Positions 26,214 to 34,519 of a stretch of DNA of 38,453 nt are shown in pieces. This DNA is from Planctomycetota bacterium (GTDB taxonomy: Bacteria > Planctomycetota > Planctomycetia > Planctomycetales > Planctomycetaceae): NCBI GenBank assembly GCA_003388505.1, contig QQVO01000037.1, forward strand, positions 1 through 38,453. The letters run 5' to 3'. Position numbers and translations under genes: made by a program. Each line of letters opens with the position of its first letter. Within the stretch, counting starts at the first letter, position 1. The notes below the pieces were generated by a model that was given only the letters and a program-made list of their open reading frames with translations, did no database searches and was not told where the DNA came from.

Positions 26214-26417
26214 ATGCGCTGCCCGGAGTGCGGGTGCGGGCTGTTCGAGCTTGCACGGGAAACGTGGCAAAACGGAGTGTGCCGGAGGTGTTGCGCGGTT
26301 GGGTGTGAAGAATGGCTGCTGTGTGGCTCTCCCGGATCGACGGGCGCCTGCGCAGGAACGGGGGCCGTTGCGCGGGGGAGGCGGAGGGGCGAGGGTCTAG
26401 TGGTTGTTCAATCCTGA
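26214..26417 (+). CDS. Possible small zinc-ribbon protein
   Basis: A 67-residue frame starting MRCPECGCGLFELARETWQN. It has two CxxC knuckles (C3-C6 and C23-C26) spaced as in zinc ribbons, then a less protein-like Gly/Arg/Ala-rich tail. The start is 11 bases after the inverted repeat. It has no recognisable homologue from memory and lies in repeat-rich sequence, so it may be chance. Confidence 0.25.
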   Translation: MRCPECGCGLFELARETWQNGVCRRCCAVGCEEWLLCGSPGSTGACAGTGAVARGRRRGEGLVVVQS

Positions 26418-26430
26418 ATTGACGGGTCGG

Positions 26431-26506
26431 GCACCGCTGGCTTTGCCGGTGCATCGCGGAGTCGACGTCTCCTCTGGTTTGCACTGGCGAGACGCCAGTG
26501 GCACCC
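26431..26506. repeat. Two GTGCCACTGG-family palindromes
   Basis: GCACCGCTGGCTTTGCCGGTGC (26431-26452) is split in two units here for reading: GCACCGCTGG and GCCGGTGC around CTTT. GCACTGGCGAGACGCCAGTG followed by GCACCC is at 26481-26506. They are related to the unit at 26613-26639 and the inverted repeat at 17640-17716. Confidence 0.7.
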
Positions 26507-26612
26507 TGCGCGGGAGGGAGGAGGGGCACGCGAAGGCTCAGAGACGCAACGATGGGTTGGTGTCGCTGGCGGGGTGATGATGTCGGGGTGAGAGGGGGAG
26601 TTGAGGGAGGAC

Positions 26613-26639
26613 GGCACCGGCGAGACGCCAGTGGCACCC
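26613..26639. repeat. GTGCCACTGG-family palindrome
   Basis: GGCACCGGCGAGACGCCAGT followed by GGCACCC; CGAGACGCCAGTGGCACCCTGC is shared base for base with the unit ending at 26508. Confidence 0.7.
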
Positions 26640-26658
26640 TGCTTGAGTGGTTAGAGCA

Positions 26659-26705
26659 GCCTGTCGAACGCCTTCAGCGTTCTTGCACGCGGGCAATCCG
26701 CAGAC
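26659..26705 (-). repeat. 47-bp dispersed element, copy 2 (inverted)
   Basis: Reverse complement of the element at 20575-20621. Read on the minus strand it begins GTCTGCGG immediately after the TGA stop codon of the MscS-type gene, so its edge coincides with the end of that gene. Confidence 0.75.
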
Positions 26706-27779
26706 TCAGGCGGCTTTTCGTTGTTCCTCGGGCTCCGACACAGCGGCGGCCGGCGCGCTTGCCGGGGAAACGGGAAGGCTGATCATCGATCGGACATGAA
26801 TGTCGCGTTGCGGGAATGCGATCTCCAGGCCGTGCACTTTGAACTCGCGATCGATCGCCTCGTGCAGCTCGGTAATCGACTTCAAGCGATTGTCGAGGTT
26901 GGGCAGGTAGCACCGCAGCAGCAGGGTGAGGCAGCTATCGCCGAAGCCTTCAAAGGTTGCGATCGGGGCCGGATCCTCGAGCACAAGCGGATGGTCGGCG
27001 ACGACTTTCATCAGGAGACTGCGGGCCAGCTCGGTATCCGAACCGTACGCCACCCCCACAGTGATCACGATGCGATTCGTCTTGTCGGTGAGCGTCCAGT
27101 TGAGCACGCGGCCGGTGACGAATTCCCGGTTCGGCACGAGATACTCCTTGCGGTCGAAGTCCGTGACCGTGGTGGCCCGGATCTGAATCCGCGAGATCAC
27201 GCCGCTGACTCCGTCGATCGTGACGACATCGCCGATCCGCACGGGACGTTCAAAGAGGATGATCAATCCCGAAATGAAGTTCGCGAAGATCTCCTGCAGC
27301 CCGAAGCCGAGGCCGACGGTCAGCGCAGCGACCAGCCACTGCACGCTTGACCATGCGATTCCGAGCATTCGCGCCGCCACGATGATGCCTCCCAGCGACA
27401 GCAGATATCGGCACAGCGTGCTGATCGCGTGGCGCCCTCCGGGATCGAGCGGCAGCCGCTGCAGAACTGCCAGCTCCAACAGGCCGGGGATGTTGCGGCT
27501 GGCGACCATGGAGGCCAGCAGCAGTCCTGCGGCCAGCAGGACGTTGCCGAGAGTGATGGCGCGGGGCTGGGTGACCATCCTCGCTTCCATCTGACCGTCC
27601 GGTCGCTCGACCTCTTCAGCGACCTGCATCGTGGTCGTCCACAGTTCGACGCGATGGAAGACGTGCAGGGCGGGCAAGACCTGCCCCCAGATGAACCAGC
27701 TCCCGGTCAAGAACACCACGCAGGCGGACGCCCGTGCGAGCTTCAGCGACTGTTCACTGAGCCGAGAGAATCGGCCCAC
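26706..27779 (-). CDS. MscS-type mechanosensitive channel (C-terminal part of an MscK-like protein)
   Basis: 357 residues from a GTG at 27779. It has about four membrane segments (ASACVVFLTGSWFIWG; ITLGNVLLAAGLLLASMV; a segment with YLLSLGGIIVAARML; and the pore helix WLVAALTVGLGFGLQEIFANFISGLIILFERPVRIGD). The MscS beta domain follows (VTIDGVSGVISRIQIRATTVTDFDRKEYLVPNREFV) with the mixed C-terminal domain. MscK/KefA relatives carry long periplasmic regions before these helices. Here that region is missing, and sequence upstream in another frame looks like its remnant. The retained part is a complete MscS core and could still gate in response to membrane tension. Confidence 0.85.
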   Translation of the reverse strand: MGRFSRLSEQSLKLARASACVVFLTGSWFIWGQVLPALHVFHRVELWTTTMQVAEEVERPDGQMEARMVTQPRAITLGNVLLAAGLLLASMVASRNIPGLLELAVLQRLPLDPGGRHAISTLCRYLLSLGGIIVAARMLGIAWSSVQWLVAALTVGLGFGLQEIFANFISGLIILFERPVRIGDVVTIDGVSGVISRIQIRATTVTDFDRKEYLVPNREFVTGRVLNWTLTDKTNRIVITVGVAYGSDTELARSLLMKVVADHPLVLEDPAPIATFEGFGDSCLTLLLRCYLPNLDNRLKSITELHEAIDREFKVHGLEIAFPQRDIHVRSMISLPVSPASAPAAAVSEPEEQRKAA

Positions 27780-27859
27780 AGTCCGTCGCGCTCTTCCTCC
27801 AGCGGCATCTGCTCGAGTTGCAGTCGCGCCAATTCCGAGGCGGCGATTCGTAGATGCTT
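27761..27859 (-). pseudogene. Probable frameshifted remnant upstream of the MscS-type gene
   Basis: In the frame next to that of the channel gene the translation reads KHLRIAASELARLQLEQMPL and then EEERDGLWADSLG before a stop. It is a helical, charged segment like the linker before the membrane helices of MscK-like proteins. It runs into the channel gene (RLSEQSLKLARAS) only if the frame shifts at about 27755-27775. A sequencing error at this point would also explain it. Further upstream no remainder of an MscK N-terminus is seen. Confidence 0.4.
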
Positions 27860-28284
27860 TGTTCCAGCTCTTGTGGAAACACCCCTCTCGCGTTCAGCGA
27901 TAACGAGCAGAACGCGAGGGCGTGAAATACGCGTCGAGCGGTGTTCGGACTTTCGAGGACGAGGATCCGCGAGACAGATCGCCATCGCTGATTTGCAAAG
28001 CGCTATAAACGGCAGGTGTTCAAACTCCGTTTCTTACGGTGGAGAGTTTCGCGTGGTGCGCAAATTTTGCGTGGAGTGAGTTCCGTGTCATGGACAGCCG
28101 ACTCGGCGGAGCGATTCGGCCACTTTGGTTGAGGCCGGAGGCCGCGGTGGGTCACTGACGGCGGTGGAACCTCAGCGCTTGTCTCTCGACCGATGTCGAT
28201 TGACCGTCCATCGGTGAACTTCGGTACTGTTTTCGCGTTTCTGGTAGGATGGGACTGACGCGGGTGACTTTCCGGGAGGCGAAT
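27860..28284. other. ~425-bp gap before the DUF1598-like gene
   Basis: No gene recognised. It contains only a small CGCAAATTTTGCG palindrome (about 28058-28070). It should hold the promoter of the downstream gene and, if still active, that of the channel gene in the other direction. Confidence 0.45.
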
Positions 28285-29673
28285 ATGGTTATGGTGCGAG
28301 AAAACTGGTCCACCTTTGGAATTGCTCTGCTTTTCGGCGCGATGCTGGGTTTTGCGACGACGGCGGTTGGACAGGACAATGGAGGAAACGGCGACAACGT
28401 CGGGGGGATCAGTATTGACGCCGACGGGGTGGTCTCGGCGGCGATGGCGAAAGGGCGGTCGGCCGGGTTGGACAAACGGCAGCGGGAGGCGTTTGCGGCG
28501 GCGCATCTGTCTTCGGAGGTGCAGGGGCTGAGCGAACTGCGGAAGGTGTCGCTGCCGCGGTTGGAGGCGGCGTGTGCGGAGGCGCTGGCAGCGGGGGGCG
28601 GGGGCGAGTTGCCGGAGGAGATGCGGTATCTCGCCGGTTTGCAGCGGATTGATTACGTGTTCGTCGATCCGGAAGGGCGTGACGTGATTCTGGCGGGACC
28701 GGCGGAGGGGTTCGCTCCGGACGGGCAGGGACGGATGGTCGGGCTGAGCAGCGGGCGTCCGCCGATTCAGCTTGATGATCTGATCTCCGCGCTGCGGGCG
28801 GTGCTGCGGGGGCGGGGATCAATCGGCTGTTCGATCGACCCGCAGCAGGATCGGGTGGCGGCGCTGCAGGACTATATTCGCAATAACAGCAGTGCGACGA
28901 CGGCGGCGCGGGCGAAGGCCCGTTACAAGCGGATGGCGGAGATTCTGGGGCTGCAGGAAGTGACGGCGTGGGGCGTTCCTGAGGACTCGCATTATGCGCT
29001 GGCGCTGGTGGAGGCTGATTTCCGGATGAAGCGGATTTCGCTCGGCCTCGAACCGGCGGGGGTGCGGGGGATTCGGAGCCATCTGGCGTTGCTCTCGCCG
29101 CGCGGCAACAGCATGCAGCGGTGGTGGTTCGCTCCGTATTACGAGGCGATTTATACGGACGAGTCGGGGCTGGCGTATGCGATTGCCGGTCAGCGGGTGC
29201 AGGTGATGGCGCAGGAGGAGCGGGTGGACGCGGACGGGGATCGGTCGGATGCGGCGGTCACTCGCGCGAGCACGCAACGGTTCGCCAAGCTGTTCACCGA
29301 GCATTACGAGGAACTGGCGGCGGCGGAACCGGTGTTTGCGGAACTGCAGAACCTGTTCGACCTGGCAGTGGTGAGCGCGCTGTTACGGAGTGAGCGGGTG
29401 CTCGATCGGACCGGCTGGTCAGCCGAGTACTTTCTGGATGAGGAGGACTGCCCGATCGCGTCGTATCCGGTGCCGCGCAGTGTGGCGTCGCAGTCTGTGA
29501 CGCGGTCGGCCCGGGGGGGCAGCATGCTGGGGCTGATCGGCGGGGTGACGCTGAATCCACGGAGCGTGGCGCGTGAGTCGACGATGGTTGACCGGGAGGG
29601 ATCGGGGGTCGCGGTTGCTGAGCGGGAGCGGGCGCTCGGTGGGAGTGACGTGGAGGGGTGGTGGTGGGACTGA
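28285..29673 (+). CDS. DUF1598-like planctomycete protein
   Basis: 462 residues from the ATG at 28285, which follows GGGAGG (28274-28279) at five bases; the ATG at 28249 lacks such a site. A signal peptide is visible (FGIALLFGAMLGFATTAVG). The sequence LRKVSLPRLEAACAEAL, YLAGLQRIDYVFVDPEGRDVILAGPAEGF, and SHYALALVEADFRMKRISLGLEP...GIRSHLALL matches my recollection of DUF1598, a family of unknown function known from planctomycetes. Codons end mostly in G (gcg, ggg, ctg, gtg), unlike the sox genes. The last 60 residues are low-complexity. Function unknown. Confidence 0.75.
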   Translation: MVMVRENWSTFGIALLFGAMLGFATTAVGQDNGGNGDNVGGISIDADGVVSAAMAKGRSAGLDKRQREAFAAAHLSSEVQGLSELRKVSLPRLEAACAEALAAGGGGELPEEMRYLAGLQRIDYVFVDPEGRDVILAGPAEGFAPDGQGRMVGLSSGRPPIQLDDLISALRAVLRGRGSIGCSIDPQQDRVAALQDYIRNNSSATTAARAKARYKRMAEILGLQEVTAWGVPEDSHYALALVEADFRMKRISLGLEPAGVRGIRSHLALLSPRGNSMQRWWFAPYYEAIYTDESGLAYAIAGQRVQVMAQEERVDADGDRSDAAVTRASTQRFAKLFTEHYEELAAAEPVFAELQNLFDLAVVSALLRSERVLDRTGWSAEYFLDEEDCPIASYPVPRSVASQSVTRSARGGSMLGLIGGVTLNPRSVARESTMVDREGSGVAVAERERALGGSDVEGWWWD

Positions 29674-29808
29674 GGCGGGGGAGTTGGCATTCGCGTTGCA
29701 CGCATTCGGATTCACTGATATATCTGGAGGTGTGCGTAAGTCGCGGCTAAACGGGTTATGTCGAATTGTGTTCGCATTTGCACAATGTGGCACTGAGCGG
29801 GGGGCCGG

Positions 29809-31179
29809 ATGCAGAGATCACGCACTTGTTCTGAGTTTCGCCGGATCTCGCAGGTGACGCGGCGGGGGTTTCTGACGGCGGGTGCGCTGGGGGCGTCGGG
29901 GCTGGCGTTGTCGGATTTGCTGCGGCTGGAGGCGGCGGGGGCGGTTGATCGCGGCAAGCGGACGAACAACGTGATCATCCTCTGGATGCGGGGCGGTCCG
30001 AGCCACATCGACATGTGGGATCCGAAACCGCACGCGCCGGCGGAGTACCGGGGCGAATTCGGCACGATGTCGACTTCGGTGCCGGGCATTCAGATCACGG
30101 ACATGCTGCCGCAGTGCGCCGGCATGATGGAGAAATGGTCGATTCTCCGCAGCCTGTATCACGCGAACGCCGGGCATTCGGCGGCGGACCAGATCTGCTT
30201 CACGGGGCATCCGCCGGGACCGGTCGCCGATGAGAACGTGCATCCGAGTTGCGGGTCGATCGTCGCTGAGCAGTTGGGTCGGCATTCTCCGGAGTTGCCG
30301 GCGTACGTGATGATTCCGCGGATGGTTCCCGGCACCGATTCGGCTTATCTCGGTCCGAGCTACAAGCCGTTCGAGACGCAGGCGGATCCGGCGCGGGACG
30401 GTCCGTTCGAGGTTCCGAACTTTGAGTTGGCATCCGGACTGTCGCTGAATCGCCTCGATGAGCGACGGACGCTGGTCGATCAGTTCGACCGGTTGCGGGA
30501 CGGCATTGATCGCTCCGGCATGATGACGGCGATTGACGAGTTCCAGCAGCAGGCGGTCGGCATGCTGACGTCGGATCGGGCGCGGGACGCGTTTGATCTG
30601 GATGCGGAGCCGGATGCGGTGCGAGAGCGATACGGCTTCATGCCGGCGTTCGATCCGGGGGCGTCGGACCGGTGCGGCGCTCCGGCGTGGAGCCAGCGGA
30701 TGTTGCTGGGCCGCCGGCTGGTGGAAGCGGGGGTGCGGTTGGTGACGGTCGACCTGCGGTGGTGGGACACCCACGTGCTGGGGTTCGAATCGCTCAAGCT
30801 CGGTTTCCTGCCTCGTTTCGACCAGGCGTATTCGGCTTTGATTGAAGACCTCGAATCGCGGGGGTTGCTGGAATCGACGATGGTGATCGCGTGGGGGGAG
30901 TTCGGCCGCACGCCGCGGGTGAATGCGAAGGCGGGTCGCGACCATTATCCGAATGTCTTCAGCGCGGCTCTGGCGGGGGGACCGATCCAGGGGGGCCGGG
31001 TGGTGGGGGCGTCGGATTCGAAAGGGGCCTTCCCGCTGGAGAATCCGGTGACGCCGCAGGACGTGCTGCTGACGATGTACCGGCACCTGGGCGTGGACGT
31101 CGACAAGCACTACATCGACAACACCGGGCGGCCGATTGCCGTTCTGCCATCGGGGCGTGTTCTGAATGAGCTGACCTGA
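29809..31179 (+). CDS. DUF1501 (sulfatase-like) secreted protein, second copy
   Basis: 456 residues. The Tat-type signal VTRRGFLTAGALGASGLALS has T17-R18-R19-G-F-L, followed by NNVIILWMRGGPSHIDMWDPKP and the C-terminal AWGEFGRTPRVNAKAGRDHYPNVFSAALAGGPIQGG, as in DUF1501. It differs clearly from the copy at 17765 (for instance GHSAADQICFTGHPPG in place of the HGGALLEL region). It lacks a PSCyt/PSD1 partner; the gene upstream is the DUF1598-like gene, 135 bp away. Codon use is G-ending like that gene's. Exported enzyme of unknown substrate. Confidence 0.9.
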   Translation: MQRSRTCSEFRRISQVTRRGFLTAGALGASGLALSDLLRLEAAGAVDRGKRTNNVIILWMRGGPSHIDMWDPKPHAPAEYRGEFGTMSTSVPGIQITDMLPQCAGMMEKWSILRSLYHANAGHSAADQICFTGHPPGPVADENVHPSCGSIVAEQLGRHSPELPAYVMIPRMVPGTDSAYLGPSYKPFETQADPARDGPFEVPNFELASGLSLNRLDERRTLVDQFDRLRDGIDRSGMMTAIDEFQQQAVGMLTSDRARDAFDLDAEPDAVRERYGFMPAFDPGASDRCGAPAWSQRMLLGRRLVEAGVRLVTVDLRWWDTHVLGFESLKLGFLPRFDQAYSALIEDLESRGLLESTMVIAWGEFGRTPRVNAKAGRDHYPNVFSAALAGGPIQGGRVVGASDSKGAFPLENPVTPQDVLLTMYRHLGVDVDKHYIDNTGRPIAVLPSGRVLNELT

Positions 31180-31252
31180 GCGGCGGTTTGGCGAGGGCGT
31201 GCGCGGCGAGTACACTTTGTCAGGTGCGTCGCGTCGTCGAGAACTTGCCGCT

Positions 31253-31332
31253 AGTGCCAGTGGCACTTCATCGTGGCGGCGTTTGGCCGCGTTTTTGCCA
31301 TTGATTGCGGCATTTTACGCCGCCAGAACCGC
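31253..31332. repeat. ~80-bp dispersed element, copy 2 (inverted)
   Basis: AGTGCCAGTGGCACTTCATCGTGGCGGCGT... to ACGCCGCCAGAACCGCT is the inverse of the element at 3345-3425. The 20-odd bases at each end are nearly identical, and the inside (GCCGC, GGCA and similar islands) is partly conserved. It lies just upstream of the coiled-coil gene. Confidence 0.75.
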
Positions 31333-31369
31333 TACAGTTAAGTGAAATGCGCTCAATTGGTTGCAGGCG

Positions 31370-32257
31370 ATGAACTTCTGGGAACGTCCCGCTTCGTCGA
31401 ACTGGGAGCCGTTGACGCTGCCGGTGAATCCTCCGGCGGCGGCTTGGGCGTGGTTCAAGCCGGCGCATGTTCCGACGGGCGTGGTCTTTCGGGTGGCTGA
31501 GGAATCGTTTCGGGACGCGGGCGAGCGGGATCGGGTGAGTGTGCGGATGCTGGCGGCGGCCGCCTCGATCGATGCTGCTGAAATCGCGAGTTGGACGCTA
31601 CTGGGACGGAGTTTCGCGGGAGACGGCGGGGCGAATCCGTTACTCGACTCGCCTGTGCCTGAGATTCCTGCGACGGTCGATCCGTCGATAGTGGTCGCGG
31701 TGGGGCCGCCAGAGGGGACCATTCCGGCGACGATGGCGCCAGCCACTGGGGACGTTGAGGAGGGGGATGCGTATGCGGCGATTGAGGGGGACTGGAACGC
31801 GATCATCAAGCTGGAACGCCAGCTTTCCGCCGCCCGCAAGCAGTTGACGGGAACGTTCGGCCGTCTCAATGCGCTGAACCGCGACTTCACGGCCGACGAG
31901 CGGCGATTTGCTGACAATCTGGACGTGACCGACTGGGCCGAAGCCCGGCGCTGGCTGCGCGACGCGGCCTCGAAGGTGCATCGACTGGTGAAGGCTCACG
32001 ACGTCGGGGTGACGAGCATGGCGGGGCAACGGACGCGGTTTGAAACGATCTACGAGCAGTCGGTCGTTCCGCGGCGTCCCATTGACGGGATTGGGCAGGT
32101 ACGGCGGGACTTCGACTCACACCGGAAGACGGCCCAACACCTGCTGAACAGCATGACAGCCGCCAACGACTCCGCCGTTCGCGACGGGGAAGGCCGGGCG
32201 CGGAGGATCCTGAGTCGAGTCCAGTCGAAAGCCCGCGCGGGTCGGCGGAAGGTGTGA
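31370..32257 (+). CDS. Unknown protein with helical/coiled-coil C-terminal half
   Basis: 295 residues from the ATG (NFWERPASSNWEPL...). I do not recognise it. The first third is globular-looking and tryptophan-rich. The middle (about 95-140) is Pro/Ala/Gly-rich and probably flexible. The C-terminal half (AIIKLERQLSAARKQLTGTF... to ...RILSRVQSKARAGRRKV) is strongly helical and basic at the end. No signal peptide. It is convergent with the coiled-coil membrane protein gene. Confidence 0.65.
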   Translation: MNFWERPASSNWEPLTLPVNPPAAAWAWFKPAHVPTGVVFRVAEESFRDAGERDRVSVRMLAAAASIDAAEIASWTLLGRSFAGDGGANPLLDSPVPEIPATVDPSIVVAVGPPEGTIPATMAPATGDVEEGDAYAAIEGDWNAIIKLERQLSAARKQLTGTFGRLNALNRDFTADERRFADNLDVTDWAEARRWLRDAASKVHRLVKAHDVGVTSMAGQRTRFETIYEQSVVPRRPIDGIGQVRRDFDSHRKTAQHLLNSMTAANDSAVRDGEGRARRILSRVQSKARAGRRKV

Positions 32258-32367
32258 GGTTATGACGAACCACTGGACACGCGGTTCCTCAGAGCCGCCA
32301 CGCGGCGATGGGGCCGGGGCGTATCGCTCCTGTCCCGGCGAACGGGGCGCGGGGGAGAACGGCTGAG

Positions 32368-32404
32368 AAAAAAATCCCGTTGCCCACGAACGGGAGCAAC
32401 GGGA
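32368..32404 (-). terminator. Intrinsic terminator of the coiled-coil membrane protein gene
   Basis: On the minus strand TCCCGTTGC pairs with GCAACGGGA (plus positions 32375-32383 and 32396-32404) around a 12-base loop and is followed directly by seven T residues (A-run at 32368-32374 on the plus strand). It lies 35 bp past the stop codon at 32439. This is the clearest rho-independent terminator in the window. Confidence 0.85.
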
Positions 32405-32438
32405 CTTGGGTGGTTGGACTGCGCTCGCAGCGTGCGTG

Positions 32439-33968
32439 TTACCTGCCTCCGCGGAAGAGACCGCTCGTCTGGCCGCTCGATTCCTGCTGGGTGCGGGTTC
32501 CGTTCTGGCGGAACAATTCAGACGTTGTTCCTGAGGAGGTCCGATCCTGATAGGCCTCGTCGACACCGGCGCTGGTGGCGCCCGAAGGTAAGTTGAACGG
32601 CCGATCCTGGCCCGGCTGCCAGAGGTGCTGCTGGTTGCGGTAGCCGATGTACTCGAGGAAGTCGTTCAACCGCACGACGCGGATGCCGTACAGGCGGGCC
32701 TCGTCGCGGAGTTCCGTGAGCTGGTTGTTCACGGCCTGGGCCATGGCGACCTTCTCCGGCTGTCCGCTGAATTGGGCCGGGTCGTCCATGTCGCCGACGA
32801 TGAGGAACTTGGTGCGGGCCGAGAGTTTGGCGTCGAGCGGCTCGCGGTCCCCTTCGTCGGTCACGACCAGGTCGATCTTCGCGCCGGCGTTGCGGACGAT
32901 CTCGTAGAAGAGTTCCCAGTCGCTTTCTCCGTCTTCATCGAGGTCGGGCCGTCCCACGAGGGCGAAGTATTCGGTCCGTCCCGCCGACCACAGCGGCGAG
33001 TAGATCGGATCGCCTTCGGCGATGGGGCGGAACAACTGTTCGTCGAGAATGCGGGCTTCGGCGAGGTGGGAGTCGAGCACGCGGGTGACTTCGATCTTCG
33101 CCTTGATGTCCTCCGGTCCGCGTCCGATTCCGCGATGGTCTCTGGTGTAAACGCTGAAGGTCACCTGCGGCTTGAGATTGTCCCGTTCGCCGATGTCGAT
33201 CCAGACCGTGCGGGTCGTGTTGTCGACGGCGACGACGTTTCCGTCCTGCTTTTCAAAGCTGACCTTCTTCAGTTCGTTCAGTTCGTCGCTCAAGGCGTCG
33301 ATCCGGTTTTCAAGCAGGGCGACGCGTTCTTCCGATTCGCGCCGATAGGATTCGTACTCGTCGCGGAGGACTTCCTTTTCAGCTTGAACCTGGTTGATTT
33401 CGGTGACGAGGTCGTCGATCTCGGCGTTCTTTTCCGCGAGGACTTCGTCGTGCTTGTCGATGTTGGCCTGCAGTTGCTCTTCGGAGGACTCTTGGCTCTG
33501 GACGATCTCGTCCATCTGGTTGCGGCTCGCGGTATTAACGGCCAGCAGTTCATCGCGATTGGAGTTGAGGCTGGCCTGCAGCGTGGCGTTTTCTTCTTCG
33601 AGTTCCCGGATGCGGGTCGACATCGCGCTGAGGGTCGCCGTGACCGTATTGGCCGCCTGCTCGCCACCGTAGTTGCTCAGGTCGTTGCGGACGAGATAGT
33701 GAACCGTGTTCGCTTCATCGACTCCGGCGCCGCCGAGATCATCGACGGGATGGCCGAGCAACTGCTTCATCTCCGTGACCTCGGCGACGAGCTGGGTGAG
33801 CGACTGTTGCTCCTGCTGCAGTTGCGCCTGGGTGGTCGCGAACTCTCCGTCCCGCAGTTCGATGTACTCCTTCCAGCCCAAATAGGTGAAGACCCCCAGA
33901 ATCAGGGAGAGCATCACGAAGCCGATTAACGAAAAGTGAACTGCGGTCGGTTTACTGCCGGCGGCCAT
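32439..33968 (-). CDS. Membrane-anchored coiled-coil protein, planctomycete type
   Basis: 509 residues. It has one N-terminal membrane helix (HFSLIGFVMLSLILGVFTYLGW, about 11-32), then a long coiled coil (about 40-245, rich in Glu/Gln/Leu, e.g. RIRELEEENATLQASLNSNR). A beta-rich domain follows (GNVVAVDNTTRTVWIDIGERDNLKP... about 255-350), then a globular alpha/beta region (YFALVGRPDLDEDGESDWELFYEIVRNAGAKIDLVV), and a Gln/Ser/Gly-rich disordered tail. I recognise no enzyme motif. The layout suggests a scaffold or cell-envelope protein facing the periplasm. A strong terminator follows it. Confidence 0.75.
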   Translation of the reverse strand: MAAGSKPTAVHFSLIGFVMLSLILGVFTYLGWKEYIELRDGEFATTQAQLQQEQQSLTQLVAEVTEMKQLLGHPVDDLGGAGVDEANTVHYLVRNDLSNYGGEQAANTVTATLSAMSTRIRELEEENATLQASLNSNRDELLAVNTASRNQMDEIVQSQESSEEQLQANIDKHDEVLAEKNAEIDDLVTEINQVQAEKEVLRDEYESYRRESEERVALLENRIDALSDELNELKKVSFEKQDGNVVAVDNTTRTVWIDIGERDNLKPQVTFSVYTRDHRGIGRGPEDIKAKIEVTRVLDSHLAEARILDEQLFRPIAEGDPIYSPLWSAGRTEYFALVGRPDLDEDGESDWELFYEIVRNAGAKIDLVVTDEGDREPLDAKLSARTKFLIVGDMDDPAQFSGQPEKVAMAQAVNNQLTELRDEARLYGIRVVRLNDFLEYIGYRNQQHLWQPGQDRPFNLPSGATSAGVDEAYQDRTSSGTTSELFRQNGTRTQQESSGQTSGLFRGGR

Positions 33969-34519
33969 GAGCGGATCTCCGGACGTGCGAGGGGTGCGGA
34001 TTGCGGTGTATTGGAAATCGCCGTGAAGTCAGCGATTCGCTTTCGAGTCAGGCGCGGAGGCGCACACATTCTCTTTCGAACGCATCGGCCCGCAACTTCA
34101 GCCTCGGTTGCCGGCGCAGCCGGATCGCGAAAACCGGCCGATCACGGATGCCGGGAACAACCCCGACAGACTGCTTCAGCCGTCCTGCCCGATCGATCCG
34201 TCCGTCGCCTCATAATACGCATAATGCTCATCGAAAGCGGGACAAATCCGCTTCAACGAGGGACAGTGAACAAAAAAAGGGATTCGACCGGCGGCGGTTC
34301 GAGTGAAATCGCCAACCGCAAAAAAGACTGCAACTTCAAGTGTACGGCTGGCGAAAGGGGTGTCAAGCAGTTTCCCTCGCGGCAGGGGCGGCGGGGCGCG
34401 ACAGTTTCCAGGGCGAACCCTTGGGGAGTGCGGCAACGGGCGGGCGTGTCGTTTCATTTGTGACGGAGGCGGGGGTATGATCGGGCCTGCCATTCAACCC
34501 GGCCTTACGGAGAAGTCGC
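33969..34519. promoter_or_regulatory. 551-bp divergent intergenic region
   Basis: It separates two divergent genes and should hold their promoters. It is relatively AT-rich around 34205-34290 (CATAATACGCATAATGCTC and an A-run at 34271-34277). I see no member of the repeat families found elsewhere and no convincing small gene. Confidence 0.4.

Larger units (their letters stand above)
25911..26705. other. ~795-bp gap with a hairpin, a possible tiny ORF and a repeat cluster
   Basis: No confident gene. The left part is the leader of the ceramidase-like gene. A 12-bp inverted repeat is at 26153-26202, followed by a possible zinc-ribbon frame (26214-26417). From 26431 to 26705 the sequence is repeats: three GTGCCACTGG-type palindromes and the second copy of the 47-bp element. 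The plus strand is conspicuously G-rich here. Confidence 0.6.

Noticed and set aside
26431-26639. CRISPR-like spacing of palindromes
   Set aside because: Units differ in length and orientation, spacing is irregular, and no cas genes are present.
29818-31266. 482-residue open frame on the minus strand
   Set aside because: Shadow of the second DUF1501 gene; no recognisable domain and extreme Arg/Pro content.
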